A DNA stretch of 64,000 bases from Polydactylus sextarius (GCA_016801845.1 CM028924.1:5850501-5914500); one strand, 5' to 3'. Counted from the first letter of the stretch, positions 1 through 14,145 are shown. The notes: generated by a model not told the origin, from the letters alone. Translations and numbers: made by a program.

Positions 1-2637
1 CTAATGTAGTTTTACCTACCTAGTAACAGTTTGCATGTGTCCCTTACTGTGTGTATTTGTGTGTGTTCTGTTGTGTGATATGCTCACATTAGTTAAATGA
101 CTGTTTATCAATTCATGAGGGAGATAGAACAGTGAATATGGATGAATGGATGGATGGGTGGAGGCAGGTGAGCAGCAGTGTCTCTAACCTCCGGGGTCAC
201 TCCACCTCAACCACCAAGCTATTAATAAATTCTCATTAATGTCATGATAAACTGACTGCACCACCCACCACCCCCTCTTTCCCCTGCCTTTTCTCCACCT
301 CACCCTTTTCTTCCCTCTACCCTTGCCTCTCTGTCTCCTTTTCAGATACATGAAATGAGTTACAGATGGGAGTTTCTAAATTAAGGTGGCCACACTCACT
401 CATCATTGTCTCCATCAGACTCGCTCTGTCCTGGGTTCAGCCAACTTCTGCTAGCTCTTAGTGTTCAGTTGTGATCGATATTGGTCATTTTTAAACATGA
501 CTACAAAGAGGTTTGGGGAAGTAGGCATTTGCTTAGGATTTTAATAAGAAATATTAACATTGTTCCTGCGTCTGTGTATCAAACATGAAGCTGTAGCCAG
601 GTGGTTTAGGTAATTAACCTCACAAGAAGAGTTCTGCTAACTGGCAGACATCACACGGAGACACTTGAGTACAAATTTAGTACAAATTAAATAGGGGAGT
701 TCTAACTGCTAACTAACCAAGCCTGACACATCTGTGTATATCTAAATGTAAAAGTAATGAACTCAGAAATACACAGGGATCTGTGAGTGTCTGCTTGTCA
801 GACAATATGACTAAATGAAATCTTGAGCACGATCCTGCACACACACACACACACACACACAACTACCTTTATATACCTGTCGCGCTCCCAGAATGCACCG
901 GTGGGAGCAAGGGAGCGTGGGAGAGCCATCGACTGTGACTGACACCCCATAATTAATCTTGGGAGAGAACAGCGGGGGGAGGTGGAAGGGCAACGCTCAG
1001 ACAACCTTTGCACAATGTTAGCTCAACATAGCCTTAAAATTCCTTAAAACTCCTTACAGGAGGAATCTGAGGGGAGATGGAGAAAGTTTCTTGCTGAAGA
1101 AAGTCAGTAAGCCCCCCACCCCACCCCCACCATCCCCTCTTTATGACTTTTCAATGTGCTGAGAGCCTTATATCTTTCTATTTCTTTCCTGTCACGCCTT
1201 CACGTCCATCTCCCACTTCTCTAATCTGTCTTTCTCATTTTAATCTGTCTTGCTGTACAGGGCAGAAGTAGCATGCAGCAGAATTGGCTGTAGCACTGAC
1301 CTCGCTATTACCATCCAGCTGGGATTCATTCAATGCCCCCTCGAGTCCCACCACTCCCCCCAACTCCCTCAACCACTCTGAGTTTTTTTCCTCCGTCCGT
1401 CTGTCCCTCTTCCATCAAACCACCACTAAGAAAACTGGAGAGAATCTGAGAAACACATCAAGTGCCAGAAACCCAAAAATGGAGAGCCCCGGCATCGAAA
1501 GTGTTTTACAAGAAAACATAAAGTACCAACAAAAAAGGAGTGAGATTAAAGAGGCACAGGGAAAATGGAGGGGGGCCAAAAAACACAAAAGCAACACTAA
1601 AGAAAGAAACACTAAAATAAACCATGAAGTGGCAGAAAGGTTGTCAAAACAGAACAAAAAAAAGGTTTGAAAACAGTAATATATCTCTGTCATGATGCAC
1701 GTCTGTCCTGTCGAAACAAAGACACAAGAAAAAACAGGAACAGAACAAGCCTGAGCAAAGCTAAGCTAACCATGTCCTGTGTCATTTGTGCATTTCTAAA
1801 TGTAACAACAAAGTCCTCAGAAATATACCAGGACCTGACCTGACCTGATGTAGAAAACAAAATGTGGATGAGGAGGGATGTGTGAGTGACAGCTGTAATT
1901 ACACAGCTCCAACATGTGGCAAAATGTAGCAGGCAGGAAAACAACAGACGAAAAAAAAAAAGGGTGAGACGGAGATTTCAAAGATCATTTGTTGAGCGGC
2001 TGACGATGCAGAGCAAAGGTCGCTGGGAGAATTGGGCTAATGTTCAGGTCATTACTCCATGGAAATGACAGGGCTTGGGTTGTGTTATATCAGCACGGTA
2101 ACAAACTGTGACAGCTGCTGCTGCTCAGATACCACAGTGACTAAGAGGATAACAGAGATGAGTGATGATTTTTTTTTTTAATTTATGATTTATTATTTGA
2201 TTTGTACGAACACACACACACACAGGCGAATGAATGCTGGAAAATTTGGAACTGTGTTTGTATTATCTTTTTATTCCATTCTGGGTCTGTGTATTTTTAT
2301 CAGTCTTATGACTCAGAGAGAACATGGCCAAAACCAAAAAACAGAACAAGTCTCATTATGCGGAGAGATTATTAACTGTGTTATTGCAGCAATGTTGAGT
2401 TGGTGGAGGGTGGGTGGGGGCCTAGACACCAGGACTTACACATGGACAGATACATGTGGACAGAACACTTCGTTTACACCTTCCTTGTTCAGTGGGATGA
2501 ACTTCCTCTTCTTCTGTCGATATCTTATCTCACTCTCTGTTCAAACCTCCAGTGTCCCAGAAACTGTTGTTTCAACACATTTATCCTAACTCCAGTGTCA
2601 TTTTTCAACAATTTTCTGCACTTGTGGTTGTACTTAC
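1..2637 (-). other. epha4: epha4 intron 4 (partial, runs off the left edge)
   Basis: Starts GTAAGT after exon 4. No fibronectin-domain exon is visible in any minus-strand frame to base 1. It holds short CA repeats (838-861 and about 2210-2224) and a TAAT-rich stretch near 205-265 that could be regulatory. Short open frames here show low-complexity composition and no recognisable domain. Confidence 0.75.
838..861. repeat. (CA)n microsatellite
   Basis: About 12 uninterrupted CA units in epha4 intron 4. Confidence 0.95.
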
Positions 2638-2793
2638 GGGTGCAGGGCATGGACGGTGGGTCCGTCTCCGAGCGGAAGTATTCCTTGTCACACACGCAGG
2701 AGGTGGATCCCTCCCGGAAGGAGAAACTGTGGAGCGGACACTTTGAACAGGAGCCGTCGGTGGCCAGAGCGCGGTAGTAACCGATCTTACAGG
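2638..2793 (-). CDS. epha4: epha4 exon 4 (cysteine-rich/EGF-like segment)
   Basis: A 156-nt exon encoding about residues 276-328: ACKIGYYRALATDGSCSKC, then PLHSFSFREGSTSCVCD, then KEYFRSETDPPSMPCTR. The cysteine spacing is that of the Eph EGF-like module, which rigidly links the ligand-binding domain to the first fibronectin type III repeat. Human EphA4 has ACKIGYYKALSTDATCAKC and ASMPCTR in the same places. The acceptor is TTCTCTTTCAG in phase 1 and the donor is CACCC|GTAAGT in phase 1, so the next exon should start with two bases finishing an arginine codon. It lies 14.7 kb downstream of exon 3. No fibronectin exon (expected to begin PPSAP-like) is visible between it and base 1, so the gene continues off the left edge. 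Confidence 0.97.
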
Positions 2794-3570
2794 CTGAAAG
2801 AGAACAAAGACACGGAGGAGGGAAGATTGAGTCCACAGGCACATGATTCACGTCAGAGAGGTTGCAGCAGACTAATCAAAAATCTGTGGCGGTTCGAGAG
2901 TGTTGACACTGGAAATCCTCCACAAAATCCAAACACATTGTACAGGAATAATGGATGTCTGCACAGAATTGTGTCAGTGTTGTAAATGTGTTCAGGTCAA
3001 GGGTTGGGAGAAACACACAATCATGTGTGAATGATACAACCACAGAGTTCAACTGACCCACAGACTGCCAATGTGTGTATCTGAAGTTAGTTATTAGTTA
3101 GTTAGATTGTTGTTTTCCAACCCGTGTCCTATTATCTTGTACAACAGAGCAGATGGTAGCACCAAGATCAAAAACCTACCACTTGTCCTTCTCACAAATT
3201 CAAGCTAAGCAAATGCCACAACACTTGGAACAACAGGAGCTATATCACTCGCACTCACACCTCAGTATGAATTGGTAACCTTAGTGAAACGACAGTGCCC
3301 ACATTTCATTTTACTGACAGTTTAATCAGAGGTCTCATCTTTCAAGGAGTTTCTCCCTCGTCTATCACTTATGGAAAAGCCAGAGAGGCCGGACGGAATA
3401 TGTTTCACATCCCAAGTGTTAAACCAGAAGAGAAGGACTAAACAATTCAGTCTGAGAGTTGTGGTGCAGACAGTTGCAACACTAACTGGACCAAATGACC
3501 TGTCAGTTAGTGGAGTTGCCGTATGCTCGGCATTGGGTGGCAAATGGCAAAGAGGCCAGAGGGTTTGTGC

Positions 3571-3605
<35 letters not shown>

Positions 3606-3618
3606 AGAAAGAGAGAGA
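3571..3618. repeat. compound (GT)n(GA)n microsatellite
   Basis: Ten GT units followed directly by an almost pure GA tract with one AAA interruption, in epha4 intron 3. Confidence 0.95.
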
Positions 3619-4516
3619 TGTAAAAAGACCCACTGGAGACAGATGGGTAAATTAATACCCAATATAAATCAGATAATTACATACTCATAGTCTGTCTGCA
3701 AGAGTAAAGTGAACCCCCCTCCTGCCACAAACACACACACGTTGAGGCTGATTGTCCTCACACAAAAAAACCCAGATCTATAAGTGTCTCTAAAAATACT
3801 AGATGTCGATGCCACAGTCATAAATCTCTACATATGAAAATCCTCGCCCCAAAAGACAAGTCCCCTAAACAAACTCAAAACACTACAAATCAAATCACTG
3901 TTCTTTGCCCCACAACAACCTCCACACAGCATGGCCATTCTTCATCTGTTCCTACATAAATCTCTGTCTGTTTCACTTGGTGATGTTAAACTAAGGTCCT
4001 CCTTGATTGTGGCAGTTTGTGACACAAATGCGTTGCTGTTGTCATTTCCAGTTTCTGGCTCTAGTGTACTGATAAGTCCTGATAGCTATTGCTCTGTGTC
4101 TAATCTCTTAATCTTGGTGTTTTCCTCACTGTGGTGAAAATAATTGATAATACAGAGTTTCAATTCAAGTGTTCAAGGCTCATTCCTTTTCTTCAGTGAC
4201 TCTATTGTTAAATTGACAGTTGCTCATATACCCTGCTAATCACTTAAGCTTAGTGCTTAGCTGTGACCTAGGATTCTCGCTCTCCCCCTCTCTGCTCTCT
4301 CTTGTGCTGTCTGCCGTATGTTTAGTTACTACTCTGCCTCCTTTAATGGCAAAGGTACTTGTAAAGTACCTGTAAAATACATATATATACATATAAATAC
4401 GTTCTGACACACCTCCATGCCCACCATAAGCCCACCACATTTCTTATATTATAGTAGTGTTCCTTGTTTAGTTGTTAGTCTGCTGATATCTATGTAAGCA
4501 GACCGTGCACAACATT

Positions 4517-4680
4517 ATTAAAGGGAGTTTTGCCCACTGTGTTTCTTCTCCACTTCTCTCCTCTGTCTCCAAGGACTGTTGCTCCCGGAGCTGTCTATAA
4601 TATTGCAAAGTGCCTTGAGATAAATGTATCCTGTTACTTACTGCAAATGCACCGCACAAATAAAACTGTATTGAATTGAA
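4517..4680 (+). mobile_element. degenerate teleost retroposon 3' tail
   Basis: The sequence contains ATTAAAGGGAGTTTTGCCCA, then AAGTGCCTTGAGATAAATGT, and ends AAATAAAACTGTATTGAATTGAA. This order, and the GAATT-type tail, match a very common fish repeat 3' end that I associate with L2-like LINEs or their SINE derivatives. No open frame or target-site duplication was identified. The exact family is uncertain. Confidence 0.6.
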
Positions 4681-6546
4681 CTGACAAAAGAGGATTTGTG
4701 TGAGAATTGAAGACATTGTGAACTGCCTCAGGTGACAAAACACAAAGTTGCACTGTGAGTTTGTATATGTTCACTGACCAGGAAAGAGTCAGGAGTTCAG
4801 AGGGGAGTCAAGCAGCTGTTGGAGATCAGACCCCCTCGCTAAACACTGCAAAGTTAATTGAATCCCATGCTTTCCAGAGATACAGTCTACAAATAGGCTA
4901 CCTCACACTGTGCATGGTTGATGAGTTTTTTCTCTCGTCAATTATTAAGCTGCCCTGGGCTGATCCCAGAGTTTTTTTTTTTTTGCACAACACTAAATCC
5001 CTTAGCATACCATAGACAGGCCGTGGCATCCTGATCTGCAGTTTGAAACTCTGCATTTCAGAAACTCTATTTGAAAATTACAACATGAGAGAGTTTGTTT
5101 ACAACAGCCACTACCCTGGAGATATGAGCGGCACAGGGAGAAGCGAGGTTCATATAAAAGTAAAGCTGGGAATTAAGCTTCCTATTAGCAGAATGTGTGC
5201 AGTGTGTCAGGGAGGAGACCATCGTGTCAAACCCACAAACACAGAGAGATTGAGACACGCGTGTTTGGTTTTTATGGGATATGAGTCCTCATCACATCCT
5301 CTAATACATTTTTCAGCACTAAATTTTACCATAACATCCTTTAAAAAAGTCTCCTATTTCAGCAGTTCTCCTACATTATTTTCGCTCCATCTCCTCTGCC
5401 CTCTATCTCTGTCTCCCACTCTCCTAGTCTTCCTCTCGGCAGGCCTCCTTTCAGACTGAGAGGGTTTGTCAGGTGCCAAATCCCTGAGCCGACAGATCAA
5501 AGGCAGACAAAGAGACTGGTGACTTACTGTTCTATTCTGGAAAGGCAAAAAAAATGGGAGCCCTCATAGACTGGAACATCACATTCTTCCCCCTTTTCAC
5601 CACTGGCAGCTCATTCACTCATTCAATCCTTCTCTCTGACTTTAGTCCTTTTCCCCTTTGTCAATTCTTTCCCCTGTTCTATCCACATCCCACTCGTCCC
5701 AAAGCTGAAGCACGTTTGCAGGAAAGGAGGTAGCTCAAATAGTGGGAGAGGACTGGAGGAGTTAATAAGTAGTTTTGTCCATGTGGTGGAGGCTTTGCTG
5801 GCTAAATTGGTTGCACCGCATGAGGTGTAGGGAGCTTCAAAACAAAACCATAGACACAGTTCCTATAAAAAATAGAAGGAATAACAAAAGCTACTGATAC
5901 AATGATAGCTACCCACACACAAACTAAGCTATCACTGAGTGGTAACAACCCACACACCAGGCCTCTCAACACTCCTGACACTCCTGCCAAATAAAACCAC
6001 ATCTACCAATATACTTGGAAGTGAAAGTATAAGAGTTAACTTGTGCTACAACAGCCATTCAAAAAGCTGAGGAATATAACACCCAACACAGCACACAATA
6101 CCTCAGCCTGCCTGGGCAACTGTCTCTTGCGAAGAAAAAAAAAAAAACTGAATTAAGTTCAAACTACAGCATTTTCTCTCCTTTCAAGGCCGCACTTTAT
6201 CTTCCTTGAGTGATGAAAACCTGCTCAATCTCTTTTAGTCATAACAGACGGTGAGCACTCTTCAGAAGAACAGTCAGAGGCGTCTTCACAAAGCAACGCT
6301 TTTCAAAAGACAAAGCGATCGCCTTTCAAGACCTGAGGGCAGGAGAATCTCTCCCTCTGCTGCACCTTGAACAGCCAGAGATCTCTATTCAACCTGCTTT
6401 CTGCCATATCCCTCCACCTTTGTGTCTCCTCTATACTTTCTTCTCCTATTCTCCTTGCCTGTGGAAAACAGTCTGTGTCCCAGGTAAAACTCCTACTCAA
6501 AGCAAAGGGATTGCTGTTGCAGTTGCAGGAATTGTTTACCCTGCAA

Positions 6547-6550
<4 letters not shown>

Positions 6551-6597
<47 letters not shown>

Positions 6598-6609
6598 TTG
6601 TGTGTGTGT
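6551..6609. repeat. (TA)n-(TG)n microsatellite
   Basis: About 44 bp of TA repeat, six T, then a short TG run in epha4 intron 3. Confidence 0.95.
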
Positions 6610-6714
6610 CTGCAGTGAGAGAGAGAAAGACATATACACAGATAATGTAGACCAAGCACATAACCACTGACCATTTACACCTATCACCTCGCTGGGAACA
6701 GCAGGAGAGTGGAG

Positions 6715-6900
6715 CAGGTTCACTCATTAATCCCGTCACTACGAGTTATTAATTACCTCCGGCCCTGACGGCAACACACAGCCATGCAGCCGGCGTAACC
6801 CATCAGGGTGATGGATGAGGGACACACGGCCACCGAAACCGATCGCCATGATTGATGACACAAGCTCGACACAAATTGTGACCTTGACCTGACAGGGGGA
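6715..6900. promoter_or_regulatory. candidate conserved enhancer in epha4 intron 3
   Basis: A dense non-repetitive block with homeodomain-type sites (CATTAATCCC near 6725, TTATTAATTACC near 6746) and TGATTGATGACA at 6849-6860. The last reads as a Pbx-Hox bipartite site followed by a Meis/Prep TGACA half-site. It also holds TGACCTTGACCT near 6879-6890, a nuclear-receptor-like double half-site. Conservation cannot be measured here; the call rests on composition and motif density. Confidence 0.35.
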
Positions 6901-7638
6901 AAAAGGTCCGACACTTAAGGTGCCATCTTTTGAAATGCAAAACCAAAAAAAAAAAAGTTGGGTTGACATTTATACCAGCGTTAATGAAGGCTAAGAACAA
7001 AAGGCACCACGACTGACAATGTTAATAACAGTCAAACTAACCCTGCTGACAATCACTGCAGATTTGCTGACAGTGGCCAGTAACAAAAAGGCAACAATTG
7101 CCAGCAGTCTGTCTTTCTGTCAAATGCTGGATGATTTATAACTGTATTTTCTGCAGCACCAATCCATTAGACAGGAGCAGCACCGGTACCCTAATTAAAA
7201 TGTCTTCCAGCACCAGCCAGGAACCAGAAAAGCAAAACACAAAGTAGAAACTGTATACCTTTATAAACAATGATAATGTTATAATGGTTTCAGGTATAAA
7301 ACCTGAATTCTAAGGCTCTTGTTAATGTACAGGCCAAACAAGACATTTCCTTTTCCAATATAGACCCATTCTTGTTAAGAGTGGTCCCACCTATATTGTT
7401 ACTCCTGGGATTACATAACCCAAAAAATGCAATATTGTTCTTTAGATTTCCTGCAGAACAAGGTCTGCACATTCTTTTTAACACGTAGGCACCAACTTCC
7501 TCCGTAATTCCGCCAGCCTGGCCTTAACAAACGGAATATTAGCACAACGATTCTATCAATTAAATACAATTCAAATTCCTGTAATATCTTTTTAAAACAT
7601 TTCCTCAAAACTCCTAAATCCTAACTCCCCCCCCTCAG

Positions 7639-7640
<2 letters not shown>

Positions 7641-7680
<40 letters not shown>
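7641..7680. repeat. poly(A) tract, 40 nt
   Basis: Forty consecutive A on the plus strand. It may be the tail of a decayed retroposon, but the preceding sequence is not recognisable as one. Confidence 0.9.
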
Positions 7681-7682
<2 letters not shown>

Positions 7683-9741
7683 ACCTGGAATTGTCAACAT
7701 TCACTAAATCATGTATCCGGCTGTCAGCCTTACACGTGGGGGAAAAAAGCATTTGAGAGCTCGCACCTTTGGCTTTTATTGTAAATGATAATCTTTGCCC
7801 TCATGTCAGCAAACAGTGAAATCATCATCTTACTCAAACATGTTTCTCAGCCACTGAGTCTTAACTAGCGGCTCTGCAGGTTCTTCAAAATTTGAGTCTG
7901 AATCTTTTAAGTCACTGTCACTGATGCTCTCTGCTTCAGTGCCGCTCCCCTCACTCAGTTCATCAGCTGTTGTGAGACTTTTTTTGACTTCTAAAGACTT
8001 CTAAAATAAGTGCTGTATCTTTAGCAGTATAGCTACAGCTAAAACTAAATACAAATCACAAAAACACAATATATTTTGTTAAAAGTGTGTTTGGTAACTA
8101 TACATTACATAAAATACAAAATATTAAATACGATATAGGTACTGAAAGTGCCTGAGGACAGAGGACACATCACAGAAGAGAAGTGAAAATAGACAGGGAC
8201 AGATACAAACTTTAAACACATCTATCTTTATTGTGTGAAACACTGTTTCATTTGTCTGTGTTGGGTGGAGAACCATTTTTGTGTTCGTATCAGCTCCACA
8301 AGGGTCCGTCGTCAGGAGCTCACGGGGACTTTTTTGTGACCTAAGATTCTCATGGCAGATGGATAATGGCCCCATAACTCACAGCAAACAAGACAGAGGT
8401 ACCTACAAACCCATGCACACCTGCACACTCAGGTACTCACACAAAGGCCCTCTGGACTACACAAGACACACACTGCCATTCTAAACACAAAGACACACAG
8501 AAATCCACCGCACAGGCTGTAAGCAGAGTGATGATGGGAGTAAACAAACTCAGTTGTGGTATTGTCTCTGTCCAATTTCCCCAAGGTCTCGGGATTTGCA
8601 GTCTCAAGTTATGCGTGTGTGTGTGTTTATTTGACATGCTTTCCTGACATTGTTTACAATGAAAAGAGCCACATTTCCATTCAATCATGAGAGACGCTGG
8701 GAGGTTGGGGTGTGGGGAGTGCTAATGTTGTTGTGCAATGGGACATTTGCATTGGCACACACCACTGAACAATCAGGAGAAATGAAGCACTCTGAGTGGT
8801 GGAGAATGGGGCAGGAAAGGGGAGAATGTGTGAGAAGAACACACATAAATGCACTAAGAATAGGTGAAGAGGAAGAGGATGTGATACGGAGGCCATCTCA
8901 GCAGGACCTCATGGCTTTCTGTAAACAAGTGTAAACCAGACGATGCGCTGTAGAGCAAATGACTGCAATCCACCACAACACATTTGTGAGCCCTTGCTCG
9001 CTGGTGGTAACTTATTGTCTGCTAATTGCACCTTTAATCACTCTCTCTGAACAAATGCTGGCTGAGATTTGGTTTCTGTCCCATCTAGATTTAATGGCTG
9101 AGTTAGAAGTTGTAGAAGGCCTTATGGGTAAAAAGATTCACACATTTTATTCTTCGTATTCCCATGGAATGCATGTGCAAACAATTACAAGATAAACCTG
9201 TGAAATATTCATATTCATATTATATAAATCTGAAATATATAACACTTTCATTTAACCCCTCAAGGACCAACTTTAACAAACTGTCAAGAATCAGAGCACG
9301 TCCAAGAGTGTGATCCGCTTTCTACAGATGTGTAACCTCACAGTGTGATGTCACCGCCACAGAAATATATCACTCACATCTGGAAAGCCAAAAATGAAGA
9401 TTCATCTCATCTAAAAAACAAAACCAACTCTGTGTAAGAGGTACAATATTCAAACCGAACAATTCACAACCAAAACCAAAGAATGTGTCTCGGTGTCTAC
9501 ATCGCTGCTGCAGTAAATCAGCCGAAATACACATGGCACGCTCAGCATGCACACTCATCTGTCAGCATGTAAGTGTGCACACATAAAAAGCTTTAATTAC
9601 CTACTAGTGTGTGATCTCAGGAGTTGTGAGGGGTGCAGGCTTGTGAAGAGAAAGGTATTTTTAGGTTGTTTGTTTAGGTAATCTACTATGGCTGCCAGAC
9701 GACAGTCTGTCTGGGGCCTCACAACACCCAACACCTACTAT

Positions 9742-9762
9742 TGTGTGTGTGTGTGTGTGTGT
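9742..9762. repeat. (TG)n microsatellite
   Basis: About ten TG units in epha4 intron 3. Confidence 0.95.
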
Positions 9763-10938
9763 TCCTGAGAAAACCCTGCAACATTGTGTACATCTAAATG
9801 TGTGTGCGTGTTCTGGCATGGGACATGAAGACCTTCTTGGGTCAGTAGTTCATCAGCAGCTCATGTCAGCTCATTGATGGTCTGGTGGTCTCAACTGTGG
9901 CTGTCACTGCTTTAACCTTTGATCTCTGCCAGTGTCGCTCAGGCCCAGAACACTTTCCTTTCTCTCTCTCTCTCCCATTTAGGATCCAGGTCTAGTTGAA
10001 CAGCGATACCCTTTCCAACTAGAAACTGTGTCAGCTCCTCTTTGCATGATGTGTGTGTGTGTCTGACCCTGGCCTTGCTGCGAGGGGGCGTGGGTGTGTA
10101 ACAGGACCCCGGGGTGTAAATGGCTGTGGCCTGGGCAGTGTTAATCTCCTTGTGTAATGTTTTAGCCAGTAACTTTGATGTGAGGACAGACACACAAGCT
10201 CTGTGATGTTTGGGGGGACTGAACTGCACAGCGAGCTGAGAGTGTGTGGGCAACATAGCTTCTATGTTTCTGTGTTTCTTCAACTTTCTCTTCACTGGTT
10301 CTTTCACTACCTCCTTCGCCACTGACTCTGATGCTCCACATTTGGCAGCTCTGTCAGTGATGAGCTGCAAAGCAGCCAAAACTCATTACTCACTACTTCA
10401 TTTATTCTCTTCTTGCTGTTGCCAATTGTGTGCCTTCACACACAACAAAGGATCTATATTGCACCCACATTGATTCTGTAGGAACCCTGTAATCTAAAAG
10501 ATTGATCTTCATTAATTCCTTTAACAAACCAGGTCACTGCAACGTGAACGTGATCACACAGATAGTGACACTGACAGTGACATCATCTTTAGCTGCCACG
10601 GGTCATGATGTGACCAGCTAGGCTTGATCAAAGAGAGATCAATGTCTGCACCAATAAACGCCCACTTCACTTGTCATATCCCCAGCTGTTTATCAGCCAC
10701 CCGAGCCAATCCGGTCAGTTTTCTTTGCTCCGAGCCATGGCTCTTCAAGGCACCATGTTATTTTTCCCCCCTTCCTCCTGATCCAGCAGTATTTGACAGC
10801 TCACTCCAGATCAGGAAGGATCAAGGTCTCTAATCCCAAAGATGTGCCTGAGCATGGCTACATCTCTGTCTCTGTGGGTGTTGCTGGACACCTACAGCCT
10901 CAGATTCAACATCATTATAATTTAGCTCTCAGGCAGCC

Positions 10939-11008
<70 letters not shown>
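10939..11008. repeat. (TAA)n microsatellite, 70 bp
   Basis: About 23 perfect TAA units, the longest trinucleotide run in the window. In one frame it reads as poly-asparagine, which creates a spurious short open frame. Confidence 0.97.
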
Positions 11009-14000
11009 TTTCTGATCAACTCCTTGCTGATAAGATCGATGTCGTTCTAATGTCTATTCAACATTTATTTTTAATTATTTTCAGTTACTCCTCCTCTTTC
11101 ATACAGTTCACACTGTCTCTCTGTGTTTTTCCAGGGAGAATTGGCGGCTGTGCCAGTTCTCCACCACCGATTACAAAAAATGGATCTCAGTTCATTAGAA
11201 TAGATACTGTATTCAGTCTCAGGCCCAAGGAGATTACAGCGTAGTCCTCTATTACGAAGCTTTTTGTCATAACCCCAAACTTATTACAGAAGAGTGGCCT
11301 TTAATTTGACCACTGAACTCTGCGCCCCTATCAAAACAGATGACAACAAAGAAAAGAAAAGGCCACCTAGTGTTGGCCCACTGGGACGGAGCGAGCTTAA
11401 GATAGAGATCAGCATGAGAAAGACAGGAGGAGCGATAAAACATTTTCAAGGTGTTTGCAATCAGGCTTCATTGTCAGAGCGAGAGTCTGAGAGTCTGCCC
11501 TCAGATCAACGACACAATTGGAATGTTAATAGAAGTTTATAATAAAACAAGAAAGAGACAGAGGGAGAAGGAGAGGGAGGGAGATCAGTAACACATTGCC
11601 ACAGATCAGAAAGATTTCTGTGCAATGGTGAACCGATGGATGAAGTGTAGAAAAAGCATGGCTGCCAGACTGGAACTAAATCTCTTTCCACTTCACTTCC
11701 CCTGAGTTTCTTTCTTTCTCTCTCTCTCTCTCTGTCTCTCTCTCCATCTCCCTCCCTGCCTCCTCGTCTCCATCTCCTCTGCTCTTCTTGGCCAGAGATG
11801 CCTGTTCTTCCCCTCATTCAGCACAAAGAAGGTGGCAGGGGCCCTCCTTCTCTTTCATAACCTCTTTCTCTCAAGCACTTCACCCAGGCCCACTTGATCG
11901 CTGTCTATACATCCGTCCATCTCTCTTTACAACCCCTGCTTCTTCTTCTCCATCTGTGTGCTGAGGGAGAGGGTGAAAAAGGGGGAAGAAAATTTTTAAA
12001 GTGAGTGAGATAGATCGAGGGAGAAGAAGGGAAACAGATGGAAGAATGGGGGAGCAGCGGGGATGGATAGAGAGAGAGAGAGGGGTTGAAAGGACTCCAG
12101 GGCAGTGTTGGTAGAGAGCTGGGGTATTGATTCAGGGTCTTTTGACATGCTAATTTGCTTGCTGACTGCTTTAATCATTCCCTCTCCCATCACAGGCTTC
12201 AAAGAGAGGATGCTTTTGAAAAACATGAGGAAGAGGAGGAGAGACGAGAGGAGAGGAGAGGTTTCGATTTTGAAAAAGTCCCTTTAATATCAATCACCAA
12301 GAAAAAAAAAAAAAAAAACTACATCATAATCATGCCATCACCCAAACTAAACAAAGAATAAAACAAATCCTCAACAAAAAAGTTTTAAAAAAAATCGAAA
12401 TGCTCCATCTTCCTCAACAAAACATAAAATCCCTCTACTGCTCGTGTGCAGGTGAAAGTATTTATACTGTCCATCATTCTGTAGTAAGACTGTTCCAGCT
12501 TTAGTTGAGTCATTTCAGCACCAACACAGGTTTGACACTGCCAGCAAGTTGTTCTTTAAAGTTAACCATATGGCAGATGCAGACAAAAAAAGTTCAGAAG
12601 TACATAAACATTTTTCTTTTTTTTCTTTAGTTGGAGTCAGAAATGAAACCTGAAGCCACTTTCTAAGTTGGTCCAACAAACCAAACAAGAGAACACTGGC
12701 CCTCACCCTGCTCTGGTTCAAGGTGCAGCTTATATCCATTCATTTCTACTGCCCCATGTTCAACCCTCCACTGGAGATCTGCTGTTCAGGTTTCAACAGG
12801 TAGGTCATACAGGGCCCACCAGCTACTTTACAAAGAAACATCTGCTCAATATGTGACATATATATATAAAATACTTGTTTTTTATAGGTAAGTAACGATA
12901 TGCAATTGACAATTCACTGTTACAGTGATGCATCAGTGCAACCTGAGCATCTTTTGAAACTGAACAGGACAATGTCCATGGCAGCATGACAGTGCAACGG
13001 TACACACAACACTGTGGTGTACGTGGCACCGTGAACGTACTAGGAAAGGGAACAAACACTAAAGCAGGATGGCAGCCCGAGGAGGAAAAGTAATTTCAAT
13101 ACTTCAGCTAATGACCCACCCAACCCTCCAGCTCTTTCACCCTCTGTCAAGGCAGGGGAAGTGTTAGGAGGAGCTAAAAAAAAAAAGAAAGAAAAAATAT
13201 AAAAAATCTTTAAGCAATTATTTCTGCGAGGTGAAATGGAGGGGGTTAGTGGGAATGTGTTGTTCTATCCTGCTTTCCATCAGTAATATGTTACCAGTGT
13301 CTTTTCAGCAGCGCAAAAATGATGCAAAAATGCGTATCTGGTAGCAGAGAGAGTGATGAGCACATACACCTCTGAGTGTGTCGCACATATTTATTAACGC
13401 GTTAGGGCAGTGAAGCTTGGGAGGAAAATATTGAAAACAGACAAATAAAAGGTTTTGAGTGACATTAAATTGTTAGATGTCGAAGTTCGACTGAATTTGT
13501 TTCGCAAAAACAAAAACAAGCCATGTCAAACTAGAATAAATGTTAACACAGAATATTAAATAGCCTAGATGGCAGAATAGAACAAAATAAAATGATAAAA
13601 TATTAAAATATTAGTTACAATGTTTTGTGAGCGTGTGTGTGTGTTGACCTCTCGCCAGATGAGGAGCGAGGGTACACCCTGACCCCCACCTCCTCTGTCT
13701 CACTGTTGTGGACTAGACAGGGTCCCCCTCTACTTAGCCAAGTATACCCCAGCCACCCATGGCCCACCTCGAGTGCAAAATACCCCAAATACCCCAGACA
13801 CAAATACCCCCACCCACCCACAGCTGTCAAAACCCTGACATCTTAATCAATGCTGGATCCACAACCCTGTCAAACACAGCAGTAAGATGGATGTAGAGGG
13901 GGATGACCTTTGACATCAGCCCCCACTCTGTCACCCCTCCAAACATCACCAGCCTCTGTTAGCTCAACTGCTGCCCCAAAACAATGATGGAAGAGAGCCC

Positions 14001-14082
14001 ATTCACCCTCGACTGGGAGTCAGGGCCCAACGTGGCCTTGCAGCCCCACAAGACGAGCAGGATCATGTGCATCACACATGAT

Positions 14083-14143
<61 letters not shown>
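14083..14143. repeat. compound (TC)n(AC)n microsatellite
   Basis: Twelve TC units pass directly into about 18 AC units in epha4 intron 3. Confidence 0.97.

Positions 14144-14145
<2 letters not shown>

Noticed and set aside
1284..1670. 128-codon lysine/asparagine-rich plus-strand frame
   Set aside because: Low-complexity composition from A-rich DNA, antisense in epha4 intron 4, and an overlapping minus-strand frame of similar length.
2525..2851. 108-codon minus-strand frame treated as one gene
   Set aside because: Only 2638-2793 is coding (epha4 exon 4). The flanks are intron, separated by clear GTAAGT and TTTCAG splice sites.
10793..11050. Poly-asparagine open frame
   Set aside because: Produced entirely by the TAA microsatellite.
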